Source: an uncultured SAR116 cluster alpha proteobacterium (lineage in GTDB: Bacteria > Pseudomonadota > Alphaproteobacteria > Puniceispirillales > Marisalimonadaceae). From it: a DNA stretch of 64,000 nucleotides. A program made the translations under genes and the position numbers. Below the pieces are notes generated by a model. It was not told the origin of the DNA. It searched no databases and saw nothing but the letters and a program-made list of their open reading frames with translations. Of the stretch, positions 1 to 8,943 are shown piece after piece. Within the stretch, counting starts at the first letter, position 1. Each line of letters opens with the position of its first letter. The DNA lies in the NCBI GenBank assembly GCA_902622875.1, contig CACNRW010000002.1, positions 89,535 through 153,534 on the forward strand, read 5' to 3'.

Positions 1-34
1 TTGTAAATTCAATATGTGGTTTATTTTTTGACAT
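1..34 (-). CDS. Unidentified CDS, 5' end only
   Basis: An ATG at 34 on the minus strand is preceded by a good ribosome site (GAGGG, about six bases upstream) and opens a frame that runs off the left edge, starting MSKNKPHIEFT. Only eleven codons are visible, so no function can be given. It follows the acyl-CoA ligase at 61 by 26 bases on the same strand, so it is probably the next gene of the same operon. Confidence 0.5.
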   Translation of the reverse strand, partial: MSKNKPHIEFT

Positions 35-60
35 TTTTCCCTCGTTTCTGAAACTATTTT

Positions 61-1596
61 TTAATCTAGTTCATATTCTCCAGCCACTAATTTTCTTCTT
101 AAAATTTTACCTGTTGGAGATTTTGGAATTTCTTTGACAAATATATACTCTTTAGGTCTTTTAAAGTTAAGCATATTTGATTTGATGCAATATTCATCTA
201 ACAATTGACTATTTAAATTTTTATTACGAACAACAAATGCACAAACTTTTTGACCCCATTTGGGATCAGGTAATCCGACAACAGTTACTTCTAATATATT
301 TTTATTCAATGATAAGATATTTTCGATTTCAATAGGAGAAATATTTTCTCCACCTGTAATAATCATATCATCTACTCTACCGGTAACAAATAAGTCTCCA
401 TCTTCATCAAAATAACCTAGATCTCCTGTAAAATACCAACCATCAATAATTGATTTTTTGTTTGCATCAGGTCTTTTTAAATATCCTGAAAAAGCTTCAT
501 CAGAATTTAAATTAGCAATTATTTCACCTTCAACTTTTTTCCCTAATAATTTTTTAGTGTTATATGCCCCCATTTCAACAACACGTATCTGTTGATTTAT
601 ACCAGCTTTACCTGCGGACCCTGGTTTTAAATTTGCATTTTGATCAACTGTGAAAGTATAAATTTCTGAAGAACCATAATGATTAACTAAATTTTTTGGT
701 TCAAACCCTTCCATTACTTTTTTTATTAATCCATCATTCATTGGTGAGCCTGCAAAACCTAATTTTTTACAAGTTTTTACCTTTTCTTTTGAAAAATATT
801 CATTTTCTAATAAATCATAATAAAGAGTTGGAACAAGGTATAAACTTGTTATTTTAAAATACTCAATTAATTCTATAGCTTGCTGAGAGGAAAATTTTGG
901 TTGAGCAATAAATGTTCCATTAAGCAAAACCATCGAAATCAAAGATCTAACACCCATAGTGTGATAAAGAGGCATTACACCTAATGTTGATTCATTTTTT
1001 TGGTACATATTTTGAGCAATATGAGCTATTGCAGAAGATCTTTCAGCAAAATGTGTTCTAGGGACACCTTTAGGTTTTCCCGTGGTTCCAGATGTATATA
1101 AAATCAATGATAAAAAATCACTTTTGGCCGTAGGGCCATTTCCAGATTTTCCATTTTTTAATAAGTCATTAAAATTTATTTTATCCTTTTTTGGTTTTCC
1201 AACAAAAATATTAATTAAATTTTGGCATGTAATTGAGTTTTTAACTGAAAGGTAACTTTCTTCTTGGTAAATTATACATCTAGCATCAGAGTCTGATATA
1301 CAAAAATCGATTTCTTCAGACTTCATTCGCCAATTTAATGGAACTATTGTAAGACCGGTAATTTGGCATGCCCAATGTATTGTTGCAGCCGCTATATTAT
1401 TTTGAAGTAATGTAATTACTTTATCTTTTGATCTTAGACCAACAGATTTTAATCCTCCACAAAGTTTATCAACTTCTTCAAACCATTCTTCATAATTAAT
1501 TTCATTATCTATTTCTGCAATAGCAATTGTTTTTGGAGATTTTTCTATAGATGTAAAAAAGGATGTCCCAAGGTCAAGCATTTTTTTTATGTTCAT
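61..1596 (-). CDS. Acyl-CoA synthetase (AMP-binding, class I adenylate-forming)
   Basis: This 511-residue protein activates a carboxylic acid with ATP and CoA through an acyl-adenylate. The phosphate-binding loop YTSGTTGKPKG lies near residues 167-177. The YFTGDLGYFDEDGD segment and hinge GRVDDMI are near 390-415, and the C-terminal PTGKILRRKL supplies the catalytic lysine. Length is normal for the family. Its start overlaps the end of the upstream [2Fe-2S] subunit gene by 23 bases, which indicates translational coupling. The substrate is unknown; the setting beside molybdenum hydroxylase genes suggests an aromatic, heterocyclic or cyclic acid rather than a long-chain fatty acid. Confidence 0.9.
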   Translation of the reverse strand: MNIKKMLDLGTSFFTSIEKSPKTIAIAEIDNEINYEEWFEEVDKLCGGLKSVGLRSKDKVITLLQNNIAAATIHWACQITGLTIVPLNWRMKSEEIDFCISDSDARCIIYQEESYLSVKNSITCQNLINIFVGKPKKDKINFNDLLKNGKSGNGPTAKSDFLSLILYTSGTTGKPKGVPRTHFAERSSAIAHIAQNMYQKNESTLGVMPLYHTMGVRSLISMVLLNGTFIAQPKFSSQQAIELIEYFKITSLYLVPTLYYDLLENEYFSKEKVKTCKKLGFAGSPMNDGLIKKVMEGFEPKNLVNHYGSSEIYTFTVDQNANLKPGSAGKAGINQQIRVVEMGAYNTKKLLGKKVEGEIIANLNSDEAFSGYLKRPDANKKSIIDGWYFTGDLGYFDEDGDLFVTGRVDDMIITGGENISPIEIENILSLNKNILEVTVVGLPDPKWGQKVCAFVVRNKNLNSQLLDEYCIKSNMLNFKRPKEYIFVKEIPKSPTGKILRRKLVAGEYELD

Positions 1597-2083
1597 TTCT
1601 TTTTTTTATTACTTCTAATACTGCATCTACAATCCCAACATATCCAGTACATCGACAAACATTTCCACTAAGTATTTTTCTAATTTCTTTCTCATCGGCA
1701 TATTCTGGGTTTTCGTTAAGATAAGAACTTATTGTAATTAAAAATCCTGAAGTACAAAAACCACATTGTAATGCATGATGTTTCTTAAATGCGGCTCTTA
1801 AGTCATCTAAATTTTTGTCTTTAACTATACCTTCAACTGTTGTTAATTCATGTCCATTAACCTGAGATGCCAGCATTAAACACGATCTAATGGGTTTTCC
1901 ATTAAATATAATTGTACATGCTCCACATATCCCATGCTCACACCCAACATGGGTACCTGTTTCTCCAATTGAATACCTTAAAAAGTCACTTAAAAGAGTC
2001 CTTGGATAAATATTTTTACTTAATTTAATTCCATTTAACGTAAAAGTTACGCTAATTTTTTCGCTTGATTTTATTAATGGCAT
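1574..2083 (-). CDS. [2Fe-2S] subunit of a molybdenum hydroxylase (CoxS/XdhA-small family)
   Basis: This 169-residue iron-sulfur subunit carries electrons from the molybdenum centre to FAD. The plant-ferredoxin cluster cysteines are C48, C53, C56 and C68 (GCEHGICGAC), and the second, helical cluster uses C107, C110, C143 and C145 (QCGFC and CRCTGY). All eight ligands are present. It has no large subunit next to it and lies between two acyl-CoA ligases. A second CoxS gene sits at 7558, so this is a spare or alternative electron-transfer subunit for the large subunit at 4431. Confidence 0.93.
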   Translation of the reverse strand: MPLIKSSEKISVTFTLNGIKLSKNIYPRTLLSDFLRYSIGETGTHVGCEHGICGACTIIFNGKPIRSCLMLASQVNGHELTTVEGIVKDKNLDDLRAAFKKHHALQCGFCTSGFLITISSYLNENPEYADEKEIRKILSGNVCRCTGYVGIVDAVLEVIKKRNEHKKNA

Positions 2084-2131
2084 AAGACTTCTCTATGTTA
2101 ATAAATAAAAAAATAATAACTAAAATTATTT

Positions 2132-3658
2132 TTAAATTTTAAGTTGATATCGCATAATTTTACCTGAGCCTGTTCTAGGTATATTATCGACTAGTTTAAA
2201 ATCTTCAGGAATTTTATACTTAGATAGGTTGATTTTACAAATTTGATTTAAAGTTTCTTTATCAAATTTATTTTTATTTTTTAAAACAATGAATGCTATT
2301 GGAACTTCACCTAAAGTATCGTGATTTTTTCCTACTATAGCGCAATCCAAAATCTGATCATCTTTTAGAATTGCTTCTTCAATCTCAGCAGGAGATATAT
2401 TTTGGCCGCCCCTAATTATTAGTTCCTTTAGACGACCTGTAATGGTTATAAATCCATCTTTGTCACGTTTTGCTAAATCACCTGTATAATACCATTTATC
2501 TTTAATAACTTTTTTCGTTTCATCTTCTTTATTATGATATCCAAGCATTAAATTAGGCCCGTAGCAAATCAACTCACCTTCTTCGTTAGGGCCTGCTTCT
2601 ACATTTTGTGAAGAAATAATTCTTACAGACATTCCAGGAATTGGAATTCCACAAGAACCTATTTTTCTGTTAGATTTCCAGTTCATTGTAACCATGGTTG
2701 ATGTTTCTGTAATACCGTATCCATCCAATAATAAATTATTGAAATACTTCTCATATTCACTATTTAGAGTTGCAGGCATTATTGCACCTGCAGAAACACA
2801 CCTTGTTATACTTCCTAAATTAGAAATTTTATTTTGTTTTGCAGTTTCAAGAAGATAATGAAACATTGTAGGAACACCAGGTAATACTGTAAAATCCTTA
2901 CTATTTAATAAATCTAAAACTATACTAGGTGAAAATTTTTCTAATATAAACTCAGAACAACCAGAGGCTATTATGCTTAGAATACTAAAATTAATTGCAT
3001 ATGAGTGAAACAAAGGAAGGGGAGACAATACTTTATCTTTACTATTGAGATTGACTATAGGCATCCAGCAACTTGCTACTACCCACAACATACTTCTTGT
3101 TGTTAAAAGTACACCTTTGGGTTTCCCTGTAGTTCCTGAAGTGTAGATTATTTGGTTTGGGGCGTTAATATCATCATCATTTATTTTAATGTTTTTGTTA
3201 TTAAATAAACACAAATGATTAAAGGATAAATTATTGCCTTCAATAGAACTATCTGTAAAACAAGTGAAATTATCCAAATTAGGAAAAGATTTTAAACTTT
3301 CTAAAATTTTTTCATTTATTATACTAGTTATAACAAATTTTGTATTCGAATCATGTAGCTTGTAATTTATTTCTTCTGTAGTTGAATCAAAACTTATTGG
3401 AACAATAGTAAGGCCTGCCCGTAATGTTCCTAAAAATGCAATGACCCATTCAACAGAATTAGGAAGTATTAATGCTACTGCGTCACCTTTAGATAATCCT
3501 AAACTAAGAATATTACTTGCAAGGTTTAATGTTTTGCGTTCAAGTTCATAGTAATTTATTTCTGAATTAAAATCAGAAAAGGCAATTTTTTTATTTTGTA
3601 CTTTTGCTTGTTTTAGTAAAATTTTATTAATTGGTTCTATTAAATTTGTTTTGATCAT
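2132..3658 (-). CDS. Acyl-CoA synthetase (AMP-binding)
   Basis: This is a second CoA ligase of the operon, 508 residues from the chosen start. Motifs are YTSGTTGKPKG (ATP loop), GYGITET, WYYTGDLAKRDKDG and the C-terminal PRTGSGKIMRY with the catalytic lysine. The open frame extends to 3691, but the ATG at 3658 has an AGGA site seven bases upstream and avoids overlap with the SDR that ends at 3679, so I prefer 3658. It is distinct in sequence from the ligase at 61, so the two probably act on different intermediates. Substrate unknown. Confidence 0.9.
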   Translation of the reverse strand: MIKTNLIEPINKILLKQAKVQNKKIAFSDFNSEINYYELERKTLNLASNILSLGLSKGDAVALILPNSVEWVIAFLGTLRAGLTIVPISFDSTTEEINYKLHDSNTKFVITSIINEKILESLKSFPNLDNFTCFTDSSIEGNNLSFNHLCLFNNKNIKINDDDINAPNQIIYTSGTTGKPKGVLLTTRSMLWVVASCWMPIVNLNSKDKVLSPLPLFHSYAINFSILSIIASGCSEFILEKFSPSIVLDLLNSKDFTVLPGVPTMFHYLLETAKQNKISNLGSITRCVSAGAIMPATLNSEYEKYFNNLLLDGYGITETSTMVTMNWKSNRKIGSCGIPIPGMSVRIISSQNVEAGPNEEGELICYGPNLMLGYHNKEDETKKVIKDKWYYTGDLAKRDKDGFITITGRLKELIIRGGQNISPAEIEEAILKDDQILDCAIVGKNHDTLGEVPIAFIVLKNKNKFDKETLNQICKINLSKYKIPEDFKLVDNIPRTGSGKIMRYQLKI

Positions 3659-3678
3659 TTTTGGTCCTAATATCCTAA

Positions 3679-4434
3679 TTAAACCATACAAAATCCGCCA
3701 TTAATACTTAAAACCTGACCAGTTATCCAATCAGCATTGTTTGAACATAAAAAAACTACCATTGGAGCGACATCTTTTGGTTTTCCAAGTCTTTTTAAAG
3801 GATAGGATTTTAATATTTTTTCCTTATTTTTTTCTAAAAAAGATTTGTCTGTATGAGTGGTTTCTACTAATCCTAATGAAACTGTATTAACGGTTATGTT
3901 AGATCTACCAAATTCTTTGGCCAATGATTTTCCTAGAGCAATAGTTCCACCCCGTGCTGCTGCCGTTGCAGACAAATTAGCCTCACCAATTCTTGAACTG
4001 TCACCGACTAAATTAATTATTTTACCAAATTGCTTTTCAATCATGTCTGGAGCGACAGCATGACAACAATTTATAGCCCCTTTGAGAGATGTATCAATTT
4101 GCTTGTCCCAGTCATTTATATTTGATTCAAGAAATCTCTGAATCTTAGTATATCCAGCATTATTTATTAAAAAATCTATTGAACCTAAGTCTTTTTTAAT
4201 GCTTTGAACCATTTTTAAAACTTCATTATATTTCGTTATATCTGCCTTGAAAATCTTTGCAATACCTCCTTTAGAATTAATTTCTTCAGCTGTCTGTTCG
4301 GCATCTTTTGAAGAATTATTAAAGTTTATTGCAACTGATGCTCCTTCATTAGCAAATGTATTAGAGATTTCCTTACCAATATCTCTTCCACCTCCGGTAA
4401 CTAATACTACTTTTTTGCCAAGGTTTAATTTCAT
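3679..4434 (-). CDS. SDR-family protein lacking the YxxxK catalytic pair
   Basis: This 251-residue Rossmann protein resembles FabG-type short-chain dehydrogenases. It has the nucleotide loop TGGGRDIG at 13-20, NNAG at 91-94 and the C-terminal GQVLSINGGF. Where the family has Tyr-x-x-x-Lys it reads T157-A-A-A-R161, followed by the usual GGTIALGKSLAKEFG helix, so both catalytic residues are replaced in an otherwise intact fold. The DNA reads cleanly there, with no sign of a frameshift. It may be a non-redox SDR (binding protein, lyase or isomerase) or use other residues. Its start overlaps the stop of the large molybdenum subunit by four bases. Confidence 0.85.
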   Translation of the reverse strand: MKLNLGKKVVLVTGGGRDIGKEISNTFANEGASVAINFNNSSKDAEQTAEEINSKGGIAKIFKADITKYNEVLKMVQSIKKDLGSIDFLINNAGYTKIQRFLESNINDWDKQIDTSLKGAINCCHAVAPDMIEKQFGKIINLVGDSSRIGEANLSATAAARGGTIALGKSLAKEFGRSNITVNTVSLGLVETTHTDKSFLEKNKEKILKSYPLKRLGKPKDVAPMVVFLCSNNADWITGQVLSINGGFCMV

Positions 4435-6800
4435 CTAATTTCTCCATTTTTTAATAGTTGAAAGAGATATTCTTGATTAACAGGTAGTTCGTTTATATTA
4501 ATATTATAATCAGATAATGCATCGGCGACTGCATTTGCTATAGCTGCAGGAGCTCCAATTGTTCCTCCTTCTCCCATTCCTTTAAACTGTCCTAAGTTTT
4601 CAGGTAAAAAATGTTCAGTATGAACCACATCTATCTTAGGTATTTCAGACGCAGTAGGTATTTTATAATCAACTAAGTTTGCAGTTGTTAATTGACCTTG
4701 ATTATCATAATTAATTTTTTCTAGTAAAGCTACTCCTATACCTTGTGCAACACCACCATGAACTTGTCCATCGACAATCATAGGGTTTATGACTTTTCCA
4801 CAATCTTCTGAGACAAGATATTTTAAAACTTTAACCTTAAGTGTTTGTTTATCTATTTCTACTAAAGCAATGTGTGTCGCTGTAGTAGTTGCTCCAAAAA
4901 TGGGGTCATAGCTTTCTTTAGCATACAAACTATCTCTTAATTCAACTGGAAGAGTTTCCATATCTGAATAAACAGAATTAGCCAGTTCAGAAAAATTTAT
5001 AGATTTATTAGTATTCAATGACGATATTATACCATCTATTATTTCAATATTATTAGGGTCAGTTTCAAGTAAATAGGCAGCCACTTTTAAAATTTTTTTT
5101 CTTAAAACTCTTGCAGTTTTAATAGCAGCACCTCCTCCAATTACAGCACTTCTACTTGCATATGTCCCTGTTCCATGTTTAGCTTTTGATGTGTCGCCAT
5201 GAGTTATTTTAATATCCTCTGGTTTTATACCTATTTCATCAGCAATTATCTGAGCAAGTGTGGTTTCAAGCCCTTGTCCATGAGAGGCGATAGCAAATAT
5301 TCCAGAAACAGATCCTGTGCCATCAATTTCAATAGTTGCAGTTTCAGAGCCAGTATTAATAGGCATTCCAGGGGCAACAGAAATTTTTGAACCTATACCA
5401 GTTAACTCGGCATAGGTCGAAATACCATATCCTATCCAAGTACGATTACATTTTTTTTTATTTTTAATATCTATAATTTCTTTAAAAAAATTAGAATTCT
5501 TTGATTTTTCAAGGCATTCTTTAAATCCTGCATCATTCCAAATTATTCCACTACCAATCCTGTATGGCAAATTTTTAGTATCGATTAGGTTTTTCATTCT
5601 AATCGTGAAGGGGTCCATTGAAATCGATTTTGCAGCCATATCAACAAGTCTTTCTAAAACAAAAACTGCTGCTGGTCTTCCAACACCTCTATATGGACCG
5701 GTAGGTGATTTTGAGGTAACTACACATTTAACATTGCCATGAAAATTTTTAATGTCATAAGGCCCTGGTAGAAAGCCTATTACTTGAACAGGTTCTAAGG
5801 CACCCGTCCAAGGAAATATAGAATAAGCACCTATATTGCCAATTACATCTCCCTCTAAAGAAATGAATTTACCATCATCGTCAAAAAAAAGTTTAGCCTC
5901 AATGATTTCTTCAAACGCCTGACTTGTCGTTAAAAAATCTTCTAATCTATCGCTAGTCCATTTAATTGGTTTTTTTAATTTTTTTGATAAATATGTCACT
6001 ATGATTTCTTCTGGATATAATGAACCTTTCCCTCCAAAACCTCCACCTACATCAAGTGCTTTTACATTAATTTTATTACCAGCTATTCCTAATATTTTTG
6101 AAAGTGCGTCTCTAATTACTCCTGGTATTTGAGTGGAAGAGTACAATGTGATATTTCCAGAACCAATATCGTAGTCACTTAAATAACATCTATTTTCTAT
6201 TGCTATTGGTGATTTTCTGCTAAGTTTAAATTTACCTGACACAGATTTTATATTTTTGGACTTAATGTAATCTTTAGTTCCATGGGAAAAACTTCTTTCC
6301 AAAATCACATTTGAACCAATATTCTCATGAAGTAATATTTTATTATTACTGGCAGCTTCTTCTGGATCTATAACTGGATCCAGACTTTCATAATCAACTT
6401 CTATTAGCTCTAATGCATCCTCTCCAACGTATCTATTTTTTGCAACTATTACCGCTATAATTTCACCAACATATCGCACTTTATTTTTTGCAACTACATC
6501 TTGATAAGTTGCAAAATAATTAGACATTCTTGATGGTGAGGTGATTTGGTTTAATTCACTGAAATCTTTAAAAGTTAAAACATCTATTATACCCTCTAAT
6601 TTAAGAGCTTCTTTATACTCTATATACTTAATTTTTGCATGTGACTCGTCACTCCTTACAAAAACAAGTTGCAACATTTTATCAATATTGATGTCTGAAG
6701 TGTATTTTGCATTTCCACTCAAATACTTTGAGTCTTCAAATCGTTCAATAGGTTTACCTATATATTTTGGTCTCATTAATATTTTTTTATCTTTATTCAT
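4431..6800 (-). CDS. Molybdopterin-binding large subunit of a xanthine dehydrogenase/CoxL-family hydroxylase
   Basis: This 789-residue catalytic subunit hydroxylates a substrate at the molybdenum-cytosine (or pterin) dinucleotide centre using water as the oxygen source. The cofactor motif GGGFGGK is near residue 252, the active-site loop is GPYRGVGRP near 370, and the catalytic glutamate lies in GEGGTIGAPAA near the C terminus. The YRG loop matches form II enzymes and not true CO dehydrogenase (AYXCSFR), so CO oxidation is unlikely. Its partners are the FAD subunit at 8027 and a [2Fe-2S] subunit at 7558 or 1574. The lactonase-like gene lies between it and them with an eight-base overlap. Confidence 0.92.
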   Translation of the reverse strand: MNKDKKILMRPKYIGKPIERFEDSKYLSGNAKYTSDINIDKMLQLVFVRSDESHAKIKYIEYKEALKLEGIIDVLTFKDFSELNQITSPSRMSNYFATYQDVVAKNKVRYVGEIIAVIVAKNRYVGEDALELIEVDYESLDPVIDPEEAASNNKILLHENIGSNVILERSFSHGTKDYIKSKNIKSVSGKFKLSRKSPIAIENRCYLSDYDIGSGNITLYSSTQIPGVIRDALSKILGIAGNKINVKALDVGGGFGGKGSLYPEEIIVTYLSKKLKKPIKWTSDRLEDFLTTSQAFEEIIEAKLFFDDDGKFISLEGDVIGNIGAYSIFPWTGALEPVQVIGFLPGPYDIKNFHGNVKCVVTSKSPTGPYRGVGRPAAVFVLERLVDMAAKSISMDPFTIRMKNLIDTKNLPYRIGSGIIWNDAGFKECLEKSKNSNFFKEIIDIKNKKKCNRTWIGYGISTYAELTGIGSKISVAPGMPINTGSETATIEIDGTGSVSGIFAIASHGQGLETTLAQIIADEIGIKPEDIKITHGDTSKAKHGTGTYASRSAVIGGGAAIKTARVLRKKILKVAAYLLETDPNNIEIIDGIISSLNTNKSINFSELANSVYSDMETLPVELRDSLYAKESYDPIFGATTTATHIALVEIDKQTLKVKVLKYLVSEDCGKVINPMIVDGQVHGGVAQGIGVALLEKINYDNQGQLTTANLVDYKIPTASEIPKIDVVHTEHFLPENLGQFKGMGEGGTIGAPAAIANAVADALSDYNININELPVNQEYLFQLLKNGEIR

Positions 6801-7554
6801 AGTATTGTTCTGTTTGTTTTAATATTTCCCATTGATCATAATCATGACCATAAATTAATTGAAAACCTCTATTTTCGAGCTTCCTTAACTCTTGATAAGA
6901 ATTTAACATAAGGTCTCCATCCCAAGCATTTTTTGGAATTTCATCATGTTTAATATTCCTTTCTAGACTTATTGCATCAGACGCAATAATAAATGATCCA
7001 CTCTTATCTGTATTAACTTGGAGACCTATACTTCCTGGTGTGTGACCTGGTAATGCTATAGTAATTAAACGATCATCGTCAAAAACATCATAAAATTCTT
7101 TAATTCCTTTTAATGGCATAGGATGTTGCCATTCATGAGATATATATCCTTTTGTTTTTGCATCTAATTTACTTGCAACCTCAATTTCTTCAAAAGAACA
7201 AAGAAATTCTGCATTTATAAAAAATTCATTACAACCACAATGATCAGGGTGTAAATGTGAGTTGATTACTAAATCAATATCAGTTGGCTCTATGTTATTT
7301 TTTTTTAAATTCAAGATTAAATTATCATTAAAATCACCAATAGGTTTCATTATTTTTGCCAATTGACCCCACCGTTTTTCTGGTTCTATATAAACATTTG
7401 GATGACAGCCAGTATCAAATAAAATTTTAGTACTTTTATGTTCAATAAAAGTTGAAATGACAGGGAGTGTTATTTTTTCTTCTTTATTTGAGTTCGGAAC
7501 AAAAATTCTTTCGTTCATTTGTAATTTACCACCACTCAAAAATTTCATTTTCAT
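6793..7554 (-). CDS. Metallo-beta-lactamase-fold hydrolase of the N-acyl homoserine lactonase family
   Basis: This 253-residue protein carries the di-zinc signature HLHPDH (H100, H102, D104, H105). Downstream are GHTPGS, an ASDA aspartate and a late YGHD histidine, as in the AiiA/AttM lactonase group. It is translationally coupled to the large molybdenum subunit and starts three bases after the CoxS stop. That placement inside an oxidoreductase operon, with no LuxI or LuxR in the window, argues for hydrolysis of a pathway lactone or ester and not for quorum quenching. Cytoplasmic; no signal peptide seen. Confidence 0.82.
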   Translation of the reverse strand: MKMKFLSGGKLQMNERIFVPNSNKEEKITLPVISTFIEHKSTKILFDTGCHPNVYIEPEKRWGQLAKIMKPIGDFNDNLILNLKKNNIEPTDIDLVINSHLHPDHCGCNEFFINAEFLCSFEEIEVASKLDAKTKGYISHEWQHPMPLKGIKEFYDVFDDDRLITIALPGHTPGSIGLQVNTDKSGSFIIASDAISLERNIKHDEIPKNAWDGDLMLNSYQELRKLENRGFQLIYGHDYDQWEILKQTEQYYE

Positions 7555-7557
7555 TTA

Positions 7558-8034
7558 TTAAGACTTTCTTGTCTGTATTAATTCTTTTACAGTTTTAATT
7601 ATATTTTCGTATCCAGTACATCTACAAAGATTTCCAGATAAACCTCTTCGAATATCTTCATCTGTTTCTAATTTTTCTGTTTCTAACAATTCTTTTACAG
7701 TTATAACAAATCCTGGAGTACAAAAACCACATTGTAGTGCATGATTTTTCTTAAAGGCTTCCTGAATTCTATCTAGTTTTTCTATAGATCCAAAGTTTTC
7801 AATAGTCTCAACTTTTGAACCATTAAGCTGAACAGCAAATTTAAGACATGATCTAGTTGTTTTTCCATCTACCAATATCGTACATGCTCCACATACTCCA
7901 TGTTCACATCCCACATGTGTGCCTGTAAGTTTTAGCTGTTCTCTTATAAAATCAGAAGCTAACATTCTAGGTTCTACAACTTCGCTAAATCTTTCTCCAT
8001 TTACTGTAATTGTAATTTCACTTTTATTAATCAT
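7558..8034 (-). CDS. [2Fe-2S] subunit of a molybdenum hydroxylase (CoxS family)
   Basis: This is a 158-residue iron-sulfur subunit with all eight cluster ligands: C43, C48, C51 and C63 for the ferredoxin-like cluster, and C102, C105, C137 and C139 for the second (QCGFCTPG and CRCTGY). The start overlaps the stop of the FAD subunit by eight bases, which marks them as one enzyme. It is close in sequence to the subunit at 1574, notably in VGCEHGxCGACTI, which suggests duplication. Confidence 0.94.
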   Translation of the reverse strand: MINKSEITITVNGERFSEVVEPRMLASDFIREQLKLTGTHVGCEHGVCGACTILVDGKTTRSCLKFAVQLNGSKVETIENFGSIEKLDRIQEAFKKNHALQCGFCTPGFVITVKELLETEKLETDEDIRRGLSGNLCRCTGYENIIKTVKELIQTRKS

Positions 8035-8896
8035 TTTTATTATCTTTATAATTTTGAATAGAATTAATTAGAACATTTCGTATTACTTGAGGACCAATAT
8101 ATAATCTATATTCCATTGATGCATGTTCATCACTAGTTGGATTTAATAATGAGAGAAATTGATCATTTGTAATGTCGAAATTGGATTCAATATTTTTTCC
8201 TTTTATTATAGCTTCAATATTAGACAATCTTATCGGCGTTTCTCCAGCACCACCGACACATAGTTTAGAATTTATAATTATATTGTGATCAATTTCTATA
8301 ATTGATCCAGCTGAAAATAATGCAAAATCACCAGATCTTTGAACTATTTTTTCAAAACTCCAACCATAATTCTGTTTAATTTTAGGAAAATTAAATGATT
8401 TAATTATTTCATCTTCTTTTAGATCAGTAGTCAATTCTGATATAAAAAAATCTTTTGCTAATATAGTTCTACTATTTTTATAACTAATAATGTTAATGGA
8501 ACAATCTAATAACATTATTAAAAGAGGCCACTCTGCGGATGGATCTGCGTGGGCAGCACTTCCACCTATCGTGCCTGAATTGCGAATAGTTTTATGCGCA
8601 GTGTGTTCTAAAGCAAATGAAATTATCGGTAAGAATTTAGTAATATCTTTTGAAGTTATTGCTTGGTTATGTGTAACTAATGATCCTATTTCTAATTTAT
8701 GATCTTGAACAGATATTTGTGAAAGTTCAATGATAGAACTTATATCGATTAAAGTTGAAGGTTGGGACAATCTATAGTTAATAAGAGGTACAAGTGATTG
8801 CCCTCCAGCTATTATTTTTGCTTCTGGTTGTTTTAATGATAGAAGAGCCTCATCTAATGTTTTAGCATTCACATATGCAAATTTAGAAGGCTTCAT
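8027..8896 (-). CDS. FAD-binding subunit of a molybdenum hydroxylase (CoxM family)
   Basis: This is a 289-residue medium subunit that passes electrons from the iron-sulfur clusters to FAD. The two FAD pyrophosphate motifs are visible: AGGQSLVPLINYRLSQP near residue 31 and TIGGSAAHADPSAEWP near 108. Length is standard for CoxM. There is no extra cysteine-rich loop like that of 4-hydroxybenzoyl-CoA reductase, so ordinary hydroxylation is the better guess. It forms an operon with the genes at 7558, 6793 and 4431. Confidence 0.93.
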   Translation of the reverse strand: MKPSKFAYVNAKTLDEALLSLKQPEAKIIAGGQSLVPLINYRLSQPSTLIDISSIIELSQISVQDHKLEIGSLVTHNQAITSKDITKFLPIISFALEHTAHKTIRNSGTIGGSAAHADPSAEWPLLIMLLDCSINIISYKNSRTILAKDFFISELTTDLKEDEIIKSFNFPKIKQNYGWSFEKIVQRSGDFALFSAGSIIEIDHNIIINSKLCVGGAGETPIRLSNIEAIIKGKNIESNFDITNDQFLSLLNPTSDEHASMEYRLYIGPQVIRNVLINSIQNYKDNKND

Positions 8897-8943
8897 TTTT
8901 TTTACTCCAATACACGAATAATGTTAGTGAAAGTAAATATTTC

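Noticed and set aside
6793..7554. Quorum-quenching system
   Set aside because: The lactonase-like gene is the only hint; no LuxI, LuxR or related gene is present, and it is coupled to metabolic genes.
4431..8896. Aerobic CO dehydrogenase (coxMSL)
   Set aside because: The large-subunit active-site loop is GPYRGVGRP, not the AYXCSFR of true CO dehydrogenase, and the gene order is not M-S-L.
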